Both the position numbers and the translations under genes were made by a program. Positions 51,601 through 60,089 of a DNA stretch of 64,000 bases are shown here, piece by piece. Source of the stretch: UBA11606 sp964504305 (GTDB lineage: Bacteria; Actinomycetota; Acidimicrobiia; Acidimicrobiales; Aldehydirespiratoraceae); contig CAZDEB010000004.1 in assembly GCA_964504305.1 (NCBI GenBank), positions 1 to 64,000 of the forward strand. Reading direction: 5' to 3'. Under the pieces are notes generated by a model. It was not told the origin of the DNA. It did no database searches and saw nothing but the letters and a program-made list of their open reading frames with translations. How positions within the stretch are numbered: the first letter of the stretch is position 1; every line of letters starts with the position of its first letter.

Positions 51601-52545
51601 TTGGGCGAGGCCGTTGGCGTTATAGCGGCTCAGTCGATCGGCGAACCGGGCACTCAGCTCACGATGCGAACCTTCCACACCGGTGGTGTGGCTGGTGCGC
51701 AAGACATCGCTGGCGGTTTGCCTCGCGTCGTCGAACTCTTCGAAGCTCGTACCCCGAAGGGCAAGGCCACGCTGGCTCGTACCTCCGGCGTGGTCCGCGT
51801 TGGCGAGGACGATGGCCGGGGCCGCGAAGTCCTGATCGTTGCTGACGACGGTGAAGAAGATGCCTACACAATCCCGTCTGGTGCTCGCCTCGAAGTGACC
51901 GATGGTCAAGAGCTCCGCGCTGGTGATGCGATCGTCGAAGGCGCCCGTGACCCCAAGGAACTGTTGGAGATCAAGGGTGTCCGGGCGACTCAGGAGTACC
52001 TTGTGACCGAGGTGCAAAAGGTCTATCGCGATCAGGGCGTGTCGATTCACGACAAGCACATCGAGCTCATCGTGCGTCAGATGACCAAGCGCATCCTCAT
52101 CAGCGAGCCCGGTGATACCGACTTCTTGCCTGGTTACCAGATCGACCAGAAGACGTTCGCCGACACCAACCGGCGCGTAGTCGAAGAAGGTGGCAAGCCA
52201 GCCGAGGGTCGTCCGCAGTTGATGGGCATCACCAAGGCTTCGTTGGCCACCGAGTCGTGGCTATCCGCGGCGTCGTTCCAGGAGACCACCCGTGTTCTTA
52301 CCGAGGCGGCCATCGAGTCCAAGTCCGACTCGTTGCACGGTCTCAAAGAGAACATCATCATCGGCAAGCTCATTCCGGCTGGTACCGGCATCGGCGAATA
52401 CCGCAACATCAAGACCGATGCTCCGAGCTTCGAGCCGATGGAGTACTACTCCTCCGGCGACGAAGAACAGGACCTCGCCGAGTGGCTAGCGGGCCGCTCC
52501 GAGGGCGGCGCCGACGTAGTCACTTTGCCCGGAGCAGGTAGCTGA
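48631..52545 (+). CDS. rpoC: DNA-directed RNA polymerase subunit beta-prime
   Basis: The 1304-residue beta-prime subunit has the N-terminal zinc ribbon (CSCGKYKRVRFKGIICERCG), the catalytic NADFDGDQMAVH with three Asp residues holding Mg, and the bridge-helix region (MRGLVANPRGDMI). The C-terminal segment carries AAQSIGEPGTQLTMRTFHTGG. A long Glu/Lys/Arg-rich coiled coil at about residues 145-230 is the insert seen in actinobacterial RpoC and supports that placement. It is co-transcribed with rpoB. Confidence 0.98.
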   Translation: MLDVNDFANLKIGLATADSIRTWSNGEVKKPETINYRTLKPEKDGLFCEKIFGPTKDWECSCGKYKRVRFKGIICERCGVEVTRSKVRRERMGHIELAAPAVHIWYLRGTRSWLAYLLMGTLPKEELKAKQLEKVIYFAANLVISVDEARRDEDLPSLEAEVVGEREAIDKDMELDLARRSEELEKELENLEKDKAKDTELKAARRQADKDLAEIREQFEFEKEILDRAWDEFKSLHGRQIHEDEMLWRELQDRWGDYFEGGMGADAIARLVEHLDFDEEEVLLRAQIDPPEGVKGLSAQRKQKAIKRLKIVAAFNRRDEHGRRINDPRAMILDVVPVIPPELRPMVQLDGGRFATSDLNDLYRRVINRNNRLKRLLDLGAPEIIVNNEKRMLQEAVDALFDNGRRGRPVTGPGNRPLKSLSDMLKGKQGRFRQNLLGKRVDYSGRSVIVVGPTLKFHQCGLPKIMALELFKPFVMKKLVDTELAQNIKSAKRMVERRRPQVWDVLEDVIKEHPVLLNRAPTLHRLGIQAFEPVLVEGKAINLHPLVCTAFNADFDGDQMAVHLPLSAEAQAEARVLMLSANNVLSPANGRPLVTPTQDMIIGAYYLTEEVEDGPGAGRVFRDVQELHSAYEAGDVGIHAAIQFRTPDLMISPANGEAAQYEPTTVGRVFFNEALPAAYPYVNEKVGKKQMGLIVDTLARTYDKQSVATSLDAIKDTCFMYAMKSGLTVSINDVATPDEKPEILDRHEKKADKIEQQFRRGIITDGERRQMEVEVWSQATEEVTNRMKEGLEAQQFNPVNMMVDSGARGNMMQVRQIAGMRGLVANPRGDMIPRPIKSNFREGLKMLEYFIATPGARKGLVDTALRTADSGYLTRRLVDVAQELIINDEDPFDRPVVRGIWLEDVMPDTPNKRTHLESRLFGRVLADDVTLGDGRLIEKGTMIGDDDLEALRDDNTINRVRVLSPLTDDSAFGISSKSYGMSLATGGKIELGEAVGVIAAQSIGEPGTQLTMRTFHTGGVAGAQDIAGGLPRVVELFEARTPKGKATLARTSGVVRVGEDDGRGREVLIVADDGEEDAYTIPSGARLEVTDGQELRAGDAIVEGARDPKELLEIKGVRATQEYLVTEVQKVYRDQGVSIHDKHIELIVRQMTKRILISEPGDTDFLPGYQIDQKTFADTNRRVVEEGGKPAEGRPQLMGITKASLATESWLSAASFQETTRVLTEAAIESKSDSLHGLKENIIIGKLIPAGTGIGEYRNIKTDAPSFEPMEYYSSGDEEQDLAEWLAGRSEGGADVVTLPGAGS

Positions 52546-52566
52546 TCGAATTCAGTCATTGGAAGA

Positions 52567-52607
52567 TTGCTGGGTGGGGAGCCTCGAGGAGACTTGCTAC
52601 CCAGCAA
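52567..52607. terminator. hairpin between rpoC and the convergent acyltransferase
   Basis: TTGCTGGGT (52567-52575) pairs perfectly with ACCCAGCAA (52599-52607); the loop contains the palindrome CCTCGAGG. It lies 21 bases after the rpoC stop and overlaps the TAG of the minus-strand gene. The position fits bidirectional termination, although no U-tract is seen. Confidence 0.5.
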
Positions 52608-53163
52608 CTCGATCACGTATGACGCGTGCTGGTACTCCACCCACGATTTTGTTTGGTTCGACGTCGCGCGTAACCACGCTACCGGCGGCCACTACCGCGT
52701 TTTCGCCAATGGTGACCCCGGGCAAGACAATGCAACTGGCCCCGAGCCAAACATGCTTTTCGACTGTAATGGTGCTTCCTGTATGTGCGGTCATGTCCTC
52801 GAGGTCGTGCCCAGCTGCGTGAAAATGAACATGCGGCGCTATGTAGCAATCTGGTCCGATGAAAATGCCGTGGCCACCGTCAAAGTCCGGGTAGAACTCG
52901 ACGCCTCGGTTGATGCTGCTTCGGTCGCCGATATGCACCAACCACGGAAATTTGACGTAGACGGCGCGATCGAAGAAGACATGTGAGCCGCTGCGGGTAA
53001 AGACTCGACGCATCAAGAGATTGCGTATCGGACCCGGAGCGATATCGGTGACGAGGCGCGCAACCGCTAGGAGGTCGATGTAGAGCAGGTTCGCGATCCG
53101 CTTTGTGCGGTTGGCGCCAAATAGCCGCGTACGGACTCCGGAGGTTCTCGTTGCGGTGCTCAC
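52597..53163 (-). CDS. left-handed beta-helix (hexapeptide) acyltransferase
   Basis: The 188-residue protein carries hexapeptide repeats from about residue 75 to 175 (VHIGDRSSINRGVEFY, GIFIGPDCYIAPHVHF, HVWLGASCIVLPGVTIGENAVVAAGSVV). It ends in the NKIVGGVPARVIR signature of maltose/galactoside acetyltransferase-like enzymes. A His in HFHAAGHD is the likely catalytic base. It probably O-acetylates a sugar of the neighbouring glycan cluster. The start faces the aminotransferase gene, so the two diverge. Confidence 0.9.
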   Translation of the reverse strand: MSTATRTSGVRTRLFGANRTKRIANLLYIDLLAVARLVTDIAPGPIRNLLMRRVFTRSGSHVFFDRAVYVKFPWLVHIGDRSSINRGVEFYPDFDGGHGIFIGPDCYIAPHVHFHAAGHDLEDMTAHTGSTITVEKHVWLGASCIVLPGVTIGENAVVAAGSVVTRDVEPNKIVGGVPARVIRDRVAG

Positions 53164-53239
53164 TTCTTAGATGCTAGCTGCACCTCGGAAGTCGCCGGTA
53201 GCCTGTCGTCCAAGTGCAACCGAGGATGTGGCCCCTCTT

Positions 53240-54385
53240 ATGATTCGATTCAATCTCCCGTCGCTGGTGGGGCGCGAGCTCAACTACCTCGAGGAAGCCG
53301 TCGCGGCCGGCAAGTTGTCGGCTTCTGGACCGTTCGCTAGCCGATGCGCCGAGATATTGAGGGACTCCTTGAGAGCCCATGACGTCTTGATGACCACCTC
53401 GTGCACCGATGCCTTGGAGATGACGGCTTTGATGCTTGATATTGAGCCGGGCGACACTGTGATCGTTCCTTCGTTTACGTTCACCTCAACCGCGCTGGCA
53501 TTTGCTCGGCAAGGAGCGAATATTCGGTTCGCCGACATCGAGCCGACGACTCTGGGTATCGACGCAAGTTCGGTCGAAGCCTTGATCGACGACAGCGTGA
53601 AGGCGGTCGTGTGTGTTCATTATGCGGGAGTCCCGTGCGAGTTGGACAAGTTGATGACAGTACTCAAGGGTTGGCCCGGCGTGGCTCTGATCGAGGACAA
53701 CGCCCACGGACTATTCGGATCGCTAGACGGCAAACCGCTGGGCAGCTTTGGCCGGTTCTCTACCCTCAGCTTTCACGAAACCAAGAATTTTCAGTGTGGT
53801 GAGGGTGGAGCCCTCGTGGTTAACGATCCGGCCGACATAGATCGCGCCCACGTTATTTTTGACAAAGGTGCCAATCGTCGTGCCTTCTTGTTGGGCGAAG
53901 TCGACAAGTATTCATGGAAGGACACGGGCTCGTCGTTTGGCATGAGCGACCTGCAAGGAGCGTTCTTGTTTGGCCAGCTAGAGAGGGCCGATTATGTGCT
54001 GAATCGTCGGGCAGCTGTAGAAAAATCCTACCGCGAGCTCTTAACGCCTCACGCTGATCGACTGGGATTTGCATTGCCGAATGTGCCCTCCAACTGTGAG
54101 AGCGCCTTCCATATGTTCTACATAATGGCCCCAAGCCGATCAGAAAGGGATCGGCTCTTGGCCGGTTGTAAAGTTCTCGGGGTTCAACCTACGTTTCATT
54201 ACGTCCCGCTGCATTCGTCTGATGCTGGGCGTCGCTATTCGGACCGTACCCATGAGTGCCCTGTGACCAACGATGTCAGCGATCGGCTTCTGAGGCTGCC
54301 GTTTTACACGTCCATGACTACCGCCGACGTTGCGACGGTTGCAGACGCGGTCGTCGGCGTGCTGGAATCGCCCTTACCCAGTTGA
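53240..54385 (+). CDS. DegT/DnrJ/EryC1-family sugar aminotransferase, WecE-like
   Basis: The 381-residue PLP enzyme has the PLP-stacking and phosphate region TTSCTDALEMTALML, the Asp-containing ALIEDNAHGLFG, and the catalytic Lys in SFHETKNFQCGEGGAL. The FHETKN-CGEGGAL form is characteristic of WecE/RffA, which makes dTDP-4-amino-4,6-dideoxygalactose from the 4-keto sugar. The substrate is inferred from this resemblance. ATG 53240 is where homology-like sequence starts (MIRFNLPSLVG). The flippase gene begins at TTG inside its stop (TTGA), so the two are coupled. Confidence 0.9.
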   Translation: MIRFNLPSLVGRELNYLEEAVAAGKLSASGPFASRCAEILRDSLRAHDVLMTTSCTDALEMTALMLDIEPGDTVIVPSFTFTSTALAFARQGANIRFADIEPTTLGIDASSVEALIDDSVKAVVCVHYAGVPCELDKLMTVLKGWPGVALIEDNAHGLFGSLDGKPLGSFGRFSTLSFHETKNFQCGEGGALVVNDPADIDRAHVIFDKGANRRAFLLGEVDKYSWKDTGSSFGMSDLQGAFLFGQLERADYVLNRRAAVEKSYRELLTPHADRLGFALPNVPSNCESAFHMFYIMAPSRSERDRLLAGCKVLGVQPTFHYVPLHSSDAGRRYSDRTHECPVTNDVSDRLLRLPFYTSMTTADVATVADAVVGVLESPLPS

Positions 54386-55605
54386 GCGGCAACCGGGACC
54401 GCTCCAACCGAGCAGAGTTGATCGCGGCTTCCGTTGTCACCGGGGTCTTGGGTGCCGCCACTATCTACCTCTCTGAAGCTCATCTTGGGCTCGAGGAATT
54501 CGCACCGCTCGCCCAGCTATGGACCCTGTGGGCTCTCTGCGCCTCGAGCATCACTTTTAGTGTCCAGCATTGGCTCATTCGTGCAGTGGTCGATGGAAGC
54601 GACCATCGGGTTGTGTCGCGCACGCTTGCGTTTGTCATAGTGCCGATGGCGGGCGCGGCGGTCGTAGCCGGCTGGTTGCTGGCCGATCAGTGGTTCGCAG
54701 GGCACCGGGGTTTCGGCCTCTTGTTCGGTCTGCTCGTCTTGGGTACCGCTTTCAATGGTTATGGCCGCGGACTTGTTGCCGCCGCCGGGGCACCTAGACA
54801 GCTCGCCGGACTGTTGATCGGCGAAAATCTTATTCGCCTGGTGCTGTTGGTCCCGCTTGCTGTTGTCGGCGCGGCGCCGTTTTGGTATGGGATAGCGATG
54901 ACCGCAGGGTTCCTCGTCAATCTTGCTGCCTTGCAAGCAAGGCCGCGAGAGCGAGCTACGAACACCAGTGCGGTCCAAGGAGCGCCGACGGCGCTGTTGG
55001 TAGCGGGTGCGGTCGGGCTGATCAGCTATGCAACGATGTTCGGTGGACCACTTCTGCTTGGACCGGCTGGGGTAGCGCCGTCAGAGATTTCGGCGATGTT
55101 CCTCGTGATAACGATCGCTCGAGTGCCGTTCATAGTGGTGCTTGGTCTGCTGCCCTCGATCGCCTTGCACCTTGAGGTTCTGGTGGCTGGTCGCCGAGCA
55201 GATGATCTTCGCATGTATTGCGTTCGTGCCGCAGCGATGGCTGCCCTCAGCGGGGCTGTGGTTGCCGGCATTGCGGCCTCGGGTCTGGGCAATGTCCTCG
55301 GTCGTATTCTTGGTACCTCAGATCAGTTTGGCGGCAACGTCTTCGCGATGGTGGGCGCAGCGTCAGCCATCTCACTTGGCGCTCTGATTTTGTCTATGGT
55401 CTTCGTCGCTCAGAAGCGTCACCGGATATTGGGCGTTATCTGGCTTGTCCCACTTGGTGCAGCCGGCTTCGGGTTAGTGCTCAACTGGTTCTCGTCGGTG
55501 TCTAGTCTTTCGGTATGGCTAGTGGGAGTTGAAGTGGCGATGGTGATTCTTCTCACCAGCGCTCAACTGGTCGGTCGCTCGAGGGAGGTAGGATCCGCGC
55601 CGTGA
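54382..55605 (+). CDS. Wzx-like polysaccharide flippase/membrane protein
   Basis: The 407-residue protein has about 12 hydrophobic segments with short loops, and a topology and length like MATE/MOP-superfamily O-antigen flippases. Sequence motifs are weak, as usual in this family. TTG 54382 overlaps the aminotransferase stop, and the next gene's GTG overlaps this stop. No ATG or GTG lies in a better position. It probably moves a lipid-linked sugar across the membrane. An unrelated multi-pass protein is possible. Confidence 0.72.
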   Translation: MSGNRDRSNRAELIAASVVTGVLGAATIYLSEAHLGLEEFAPLAQLWTLWALCASSITFSVQHWLIRAVVDGSDHRVVSRTLAFVIVPMAGAAVVAGWLLADQWFAGHRGFGLLFGLLVLGTAFNGYGRGLVAAAGAPRQLAGLLIGENLIRLVLLVPLAVVGAAPFWYGIAMTAGFLVNLAALQARPRERATNTSAVQGAPTALLVAGAVGLISYATMFGGPLLLGPAGVAPSEISAMFLVITIARVPFIVVLGLLPSIALHLEVLVAGRRADDLRMYCVRAAAMAALSGAVVAGIAASGLGNVLGRILGTSDQFGGNVFAMVGAASAISLGALILSMVFVAQKRHRILGVIWLVPLGAAGFGLVLNWFSSVSSLSVWLVGVEVAMVILLTSAQLVGRSREVGSAP

Positions 55606-56555
55606 GTTTCCACCCCCCTGATAACGATCGCGAGTTGCTCGAGGGAGTCGCAATCAGCGTGGTAATCCCGGTGTACAACGGGTCAGAGACGATTGTCGGG
55701 GTAGTTGACAGCGTCAGCTCGGCGCTAGCCGACATGGCTTTCGAGGTTGTGCTTGTCGACGATGGCAGTCGGGACGATTCTTGGGAGACGATTTGCGAAT
55801 TGGCAAACCGAGAATATGTTCGAGGGTTTCAAATGCTCAAGAACTACGGTCAGCATGCCGCGGTTGTGGCGGGGCTTGACGAGGCGCGTGGGTCGTGGAT
55901 CGTCACTATCGACGACGACGGAGAGAACGACCCGACCGAAATTCCCCGAATGATTGCGTCTGCTTTGGACGGCGGTCACGACCTGATTTTTGCGGAGCGG
56001 ATAGGTCGTAGCTCGCCTATTGGTCGCCGCATCGCAAGTCGAGTCGTCAATAACCTGGTGGTTAACGTATTTTCGGCACCGCCGGACCTTCGCATCTCCA
56101 ACTATCGCGTTATGTCGGCTGCGGTTGCGGACCGTGTTGTTGCTGACCGGACCCAGTACCCGTATGTCAACGGGCTTGCGCTTGAATACTCTGGTTCGCC
56201 TATCTCTATGCCAGTGATGCACGGAGACCGCCAGGGCGCAGGCTCGCGCTATACCATTCGGGCGTTGCTTCGGCTGTTGGCCAATATCTTGTTCAGCTAT
56301 TCGATTTGGGCGTACCGACTGGTGGTGGGGTTGGCGATCACGGTCATAGCCTTCAGCGCGCTCTCATCGCTTCTCGTGCTCGTGAGGGCGACTTTCTCGG
56401 ACTCACAGGCACCGGGTTGGGCGAGTACCGTGTTGCTGTTCAGCGTCATGAGCATCGCGAACCTCGTCGCTCTGACCGTTATCGGTGAGTATGTCGTCAG
56501 AGCGTTGAGACAGAGCAGGAATCCGGCGCGGTACGTGATTTCGGCTTCGACGTGA
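55602..56555 (+). CDS. GT2 glycosyltransferase, GtrB/ArnC-like
   Basis: The 317-residue protein has a GT-A domain with SVVIPVYNGSETI, VVLVDDGSRDDSW, and VTIDDDGENDPTEIPRM (the DxD metal site). Two C-terminal hydrophobic segments follow (about 230-300). That is the architecture of polyprenyl-phosphate glycosyltransferases of the GtrB/ArnC/DPM branch, which put one sugar on undecaprenyl phosphate. GTG 55602 overlaps the flippase stop by four bases, and the sulfotransferase overlaps its own stop. Confidence 0.9.
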   Translation: MSFHPPDNDRELLEGVAISVVIPVYNGSETIVGVVDSVSSALADMAFEVVLVDDGSRDDSWETICELANREYVRGFQMLKNYGQHAAVVAGLDEARGSWIVTIDDDGENDPTEIPRMIASALDGGHDLIFAERIGRSSPIGRRIASRVVNNLVVNVFSAPPDLRISNYRVMSAAVADRVVADRTQYPYVNGLALEYSGSPISMPVMHGDRQGAGSRYTIRALLRLLANILFSYSIWAYRLVVGLAITVIAFSALSSLLVLVRATFSDSQAPGWASTVLLFSVMSIANLVALTVIGEYVVRALRQSRNPARYVISAST

Positions 56556-57310
56556 ACCCGGCTGAGGCCCGAGATGGGCTATCAGAATCGTCGCATCGCC
56601 ATTTGTTGTTGATCGGTGGACAACGCTGCGGCACGACCTGGCTGCAGAGAGTTCTCGGGTCGCATCCCGATGTGCGGTTGCCGCTGATCGTGCGACCCGA
56701 GCCAAAGTTTCTCCTCGTCGACGATGATCACACGAACTATGACGCCTTGTTTCCGCCGACGGGTGGGAGCCTGCTCGTAGACAAGTCAACCTCATATCTT
56801 GAACACGCAGATGCGGCGCGTCGAGCGCTGAGGTGCGTTCCGGATGCTGCCGTGATAGCCGTCGTTCGTGATCCTGTCGAACGTGCACATTCAAACTGGC
56901 GGTTTTCTGTCTCCAACGGAATCGAAGCGCTCTCGTTTGCGCAGAGTCTGCGGGACGACAGTCAAAGTCGTGACGGAGATGGCTTTAGTACCTCGCCGTT
57001 TCAGTCATTGCGGAGAGGAATGTACGCCGAGTTGCTTGCTCCATGGTCTGACGCTTTCGGGAGTCGCCTTGTAGTGATGCAGTACGAACGCATGACGGCG
57101 CCGGATGGAGGGATCTACATTCGCGAACGACTCGGGGCTCTCGGAGTTGCCGCGCCGACGAGATGGCCGGTGCTTCCTGCCGTTGCTAACGCTTCGCCGA
57201 CCGATTCGCCGCTTGACGACGCCAGCCGCGAGATGCTCGTAGAGTACTACTCAGAGGCGAGCTCCATGCTTCGAGAATACGGAGTTGATACGAGCCTTTG
57301 GACCGGTTAA
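56552..57310 (+). CDS. PAPS-dependent sulfotransferase
   Basis: The 252-residue protein begins with the 5'-phosphosulfate loop GGQRCGTTWLQRVLGSHPDV (about residues 19-38) and has the 3'-phosphate region VIAVVRDPVERAHSNW with the conserved Arg and Ser. This is the pattern of the heparan-sulfate-like bacterial sulfotransferase family. It would transfer sulfate from PAPS to a sugar or lipid. GTG 56552 overlaps the GT2 stop, making a four-gene coupled chain from 53240. It converges with the methyltransferase by four bases. Confidence 0.9.
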   Translation: MNPAEARDGLSESSHRHLLLIGGQRCGTTWLQRVLGSHPDVRLPLIVRPEPKFLLVDDDHTNYDALFPPTGGSLLVDKSTSYLEHADAARRALRCVPDAAVIAVVRDPVERAHSNWRFSVSNGIEALSFAQSLRDDSQSRDGDGFSTSPFQSLRRGMYAELLAPWSDAFGSRLVVMQYERMTAPDGGIYIRERLGALGVAAPTRWPVLPAVANASPTDSPLDDASREMLVEYYSEASSMLREYGVDTSLWTG

Positions 57311-57921
57311 CGGGTTAGAACCAAGACCGCGTGCGTATAGGGCACTCTGAGTAAATCGTGGTGAAGCGTTGACTCGACGCCGGAGAACGCGCTGGGCACC
57401 AAGTCTCTGTATCCGGCAAGAGTGCGTACGTTTTGGCCTCTGTCTCGTGACGCTAGAAATCGAGCGATTTTCGATTGATCTGTGTCAAATGCCGGGTCGA
57501 TTGTCACTAGGCGCCCTCCCGGTCTAAGGGCGGCCGCCGCCTCGTCGAACAGTGTTCGTGCGAGCGGATCGTCAAGATGATGAAGGACTCCCTTGGCGAC
57601 GGCAAGATCGAATGAGTCCGGCTCAAGCTCCACTTGGCCTACTCCACCCAAGATGAACTGGCCGAAATCGCCGTAGCTTCGCTGGGCCGCTGCGATGTAG
57701 TCATAACTTGGATCGTGGCCGACGTATCGAACCGATGGGAGGTGTTCGGTAAGGTCGCCGGTGCCACAGCCGATATCGAGGATCCTTTGATTCGTTTCAG
57801 GTCTTAGGTAGGTCTCGACTAGCTGGCGCCTGACATTCGGCGAACCGATTGCTGCTTGAGCTAGTCGGTACGCGGCGGGAAGCGACAACACTCGCCGCCA
57901 CCCAGTCGTATTCTCAGCCAT
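57307..57921 (-). CDS. class I SAM-dependent methyltransferase
   Basis: The 204-residue enzyme has motif I ILDIGCGTGDLTEHL, motif II YVGHDPSYDYIAAA, and motif IV FDLAVAKGVLHHLDD, followed by LRPGGRLVTIDP. These are Methyltransf_11/25-type features. ATG 57921 is chosen because GGGAGG lies five bases upstream; the longer frame starts at 57948. The acceptor is unknown. It stands alone on the minus strand inside the glycan cluster. Confidence 0.9.
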   Translation of the reverse strand: MAENTTGWRRVLSLPAAYRLAQAAIGSPNVRRQLVETYLRPETNQRILDIGCGTGDLTEHLPSVRYVGHDPSYDYIAAAQRSYGDFGQFILGGVGQVELEPDSFDLAVAKGVLHHLDDPLARTLFDEAAAALRPGGRLVTIDPAFDTDQSKIARFLASRDRGQNVRTLAGYRDLVPSAFSGVESTLHHDLLRVPYTHAVLVLTR

Positions 57922-58044
57922 AAGAACCTCCCAGTATCGTGGCGGCATCCTAGCTAGCTGCTGTCGCTGCGTCGCACGCGAGATAGGTGCTTTCGCCCGC
58001 TCAGAGACCCGACCCTCGTCGCTGCTGGATACTGTGGTTCGTCA

Positions 58045-59013
58045 ATGCCTGTGGATGAGACAGTTCCGACCGATGCCGAGCGAACGGTTCCGCTGTCCGC
58101 ACGGGTTGCCGTGGTTGTTCCGTGCCGCGACGAGGCGCTTACGATCGCCGAAGTCGTGACGTCGTTTAGAGAGGTTGCCCCCACCGCGGAGATTGTGGTG
58201 GCCGACAACGGCTCCACCGATGGCACCGCGGCGGCCGCGGCCGCGGCCGGAGCGAGAGTGGTGTACGAACCCCGCGCCGGCAAGGGACGGGCGATTCGTC
58301 GGCTGTTCGCTGATGTCGACGCCGACTGTTATGTGATGGTCGACGGGGACGCAACGTACGATCCGTCCACGTTGCCGCAGATGGTTGCCGAAGTGTTCGA
58401 GCACAACACCGACATGGTGGTGGCCAAACGGGTTGGGCAAGATGGTGCGTTCCGTGCCGGGCATTCGCACGGCAATCGCATCTTGTCCTGGACGTTTCGG
58501 CGCCTGTTTCGGATATCTCTCGACGACACACTCAGCGGGTACCGCGCCTTGAGCCGCCGGTTTGTAAAAACTTTCCCGATCCTGTCGGCGGGGTTCGAGG
58601 TGGAGACCGACCTCAACGCTCATGCCGCAAGCCTGGGCCTTTCCTACCGAGAGATTGATTCGGCATACAAGAGTCGTCCGGTTGGGTCCGAGTCGAAGCT
58701 GAGTACCTGGACCGACGGCGTCCGAATCTTGCGACGGCTGCTACGACTTTTTCGGGACTGGCGGCCGATGCTCACGTTCTCGCTGCTCGGGCTGGCCATG
58801 ATCGCGGTGTCGGCTGCGGTGGCCGCGCCGGTTGTGATCGACTTTGTTGACACCGGACTGGTCGAACGTATGCCGACCCTGCTGGTCGCGGCGGCCACAT
58901 CCATCATCGGGTTCGGGCTCATTGCGGTCGGCATTGTTTTGGAACGGATTGCTCAGGTTCGCCTCGAAGTGACCAGACTCTTGTATCTGTCGTTACGAGC
59001 GAACCGCTCATGA
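58045..59013 (+). CDS. GT2 glycosyltransferase, polyprenyl-phosphate type
   Basis: The 322-residue protein has VAVVVPCRDEALTIAEVV, the donor region VVADNGSTDGTAAAAA, YVMVDGDATYDP (the DxD site), and a GYRALSRRFVK acceptor-side segment. Two C-terminal membrane helices follow (about 247-310). This resembles DPM1/GtrB-like transferases. It is the second such enzyme in the cluster, so the two may use different nucleotide sugars. The epimerase overlaps its stop by four bases. Confidence 0.9.
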   Translation: MPVDETVPTDAERTVPLSARVAVVVPCRDEALTIAEVVTSFREVAPTAEIVVADNGSTDGTAAAAAAAGARVVYEPRAGKGRAIRRLFADVDADCYVMVDGDATYDPSTLPQMVAEVFEHNTDMVVAKRVGQDGAFRAGHSHGNRILSWTFRRLFRISLDDTLSGYRALSRRFVKTFPILSAGFEVETDLNAHAASLGLSYREIDSAYKSRPVGSESKLSTWTDGVRILRRLLRLFRDWRPMLTFSLLGLAMIAVSAAVAAPVVIDFVDTGLVERMPTLLVAAATSIIGFGLIAVGIVLERIAQVRLEVTRLLYLSLRANRS

Positions 59014-60089
59014 TCCATGCCGTCATTGGCACCAAAGCGGAGTACATCAAGACTGCACCCGTGCTTCGCGAACTTGCGAAACGAGGCGTCGCGTTTCGAA
59101 TAGTTGACGTCGGACAGCACGGTGGGCTCCCACCGGAGTTTCGAGCGCCTCTCGATCTTCCCGATCCGCAGTGCCGCCTCGGCGACGGAACTGACGCCGA
59201 AACAATCCGCGAGGTAATCGTTTGGGTACTCAAGGTGAGCCGCCTCTTGTTTCGTTCGAGGCGTTACCTGCGCCGCCAGATCTTTGCCGACACGGACGGT
59301 GTGTGCCTGGTTCACGGCGACACGCCCTCTACGTTGCTGGCCGCGCTGATTGGTCGTCGGGCCGGGCTACCGGTTGCTCATCTCGAGTCGGGGTTACGTT
59401 CGCACTCGCTTCTTCATCCGTTTCCTGAAGAACTAGTTCGTGTCGTCGTGATGCGTCTGGCCACGGTGTTTTATGCCCCGAGCGACGAAGCGGTCGCCAA
59501 TCTCACCCGTATGAAAGTACGAGGCGAGATAGTGCCGACGGGAGGCAACACCAGCGGTGACGCGGTGGTCCACGCCATCGACGAGACCGCGGTTACCGGC
59601 GATGGCCCCGGACTCATCGCGGTGCACCGAGTCGAGAATCTGCATCGTGAGAGCCGTATGGACGGCCTGGTCCAACTGCTGCGTCTCGCCGCCGCGAGTG
59701 GGCCGTCACGATTTCTGGTGCATCCACCGACCGAGCGCATGTTGCAGTCGAGCGGACGCTGGGACGATGTCTTGGCGGCTGGTCCTTCGATAGAGCCGTT
59801 GTTGTCTCATGGCGAGTTCATGGAAGCAATCGCCTCGGCTCGTTGGGTGGTGACCGACGGAGGGTCGATTCAAGAGGAATGTGCGGTCTTGGGCGTTCCC
59901 ACGCTGTTGTGGCGAGGTCGTACCGAACGGCCTGATGGGGTGGGGGAGTGTGTGGTTTTGTCCAACTACGACCTCGGGTTGACCGAGGGTTTCTTTGCGA
60001 ACCCTGGTGAGCACCGCCGAGATCCTGGCGCTCATGAATCATCACCGTCGATCGTGGTGGCCGATCATCTAGTGGCGCTCGACGCCTAG
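59010..60089 (+). CDS. UDP-N-acetylglucosamine 2-epimerase (WecB-like)
   Basis: The 359-residue GT-B-fold epimerase shows GTKAEYIKTAPVLREL, VHGDTPSTLLAAL, HLESGLRS and HRVENL. The C-terminal signature is DGGSIQEECAVLGVPTLLWRGRTERPDGV. It would interconvert UDP-GlcNAc and UDP-ManNAc for surface polysaccharide. The usual signature has DSGG; here it is DGGS, with the rest intact. It is coupled to the upstream GT2 gene and converges with the pyruvyltransferase gene by four bases. Confidence 0.9.
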   Translation: MIHAVIGTKAEYIKTAPVLRELAKRGVAFRIVDVGQHGGLPPEFRAPLDLPDPQCRLGDGTDAETIREVIVWVLKVSRLLFRSRRYLRRQIFADTDGVCLVHGDTPSTLLAALIGRRAGLPVAHLESGLRSHSLLHPFPEELVRVVVMRLATVFYAPSDEAVANLTRMKVRGEIVPTGGNTSGDAVVHAIDETAVTGDGPGLIAVHRVENLHRESRMDGLVQLLRLAAASGPSRFLVHPPTERMLQSSGRWDDVLAAGPSIEPLLSHGEFMEAIASARWVVTDGGSIQEECAVLGVPTLLWRGRTERPDGVGECVVLSNYDLGLTEGFFANPGEHRRDPGAHESSPSIVVADHLVALDA

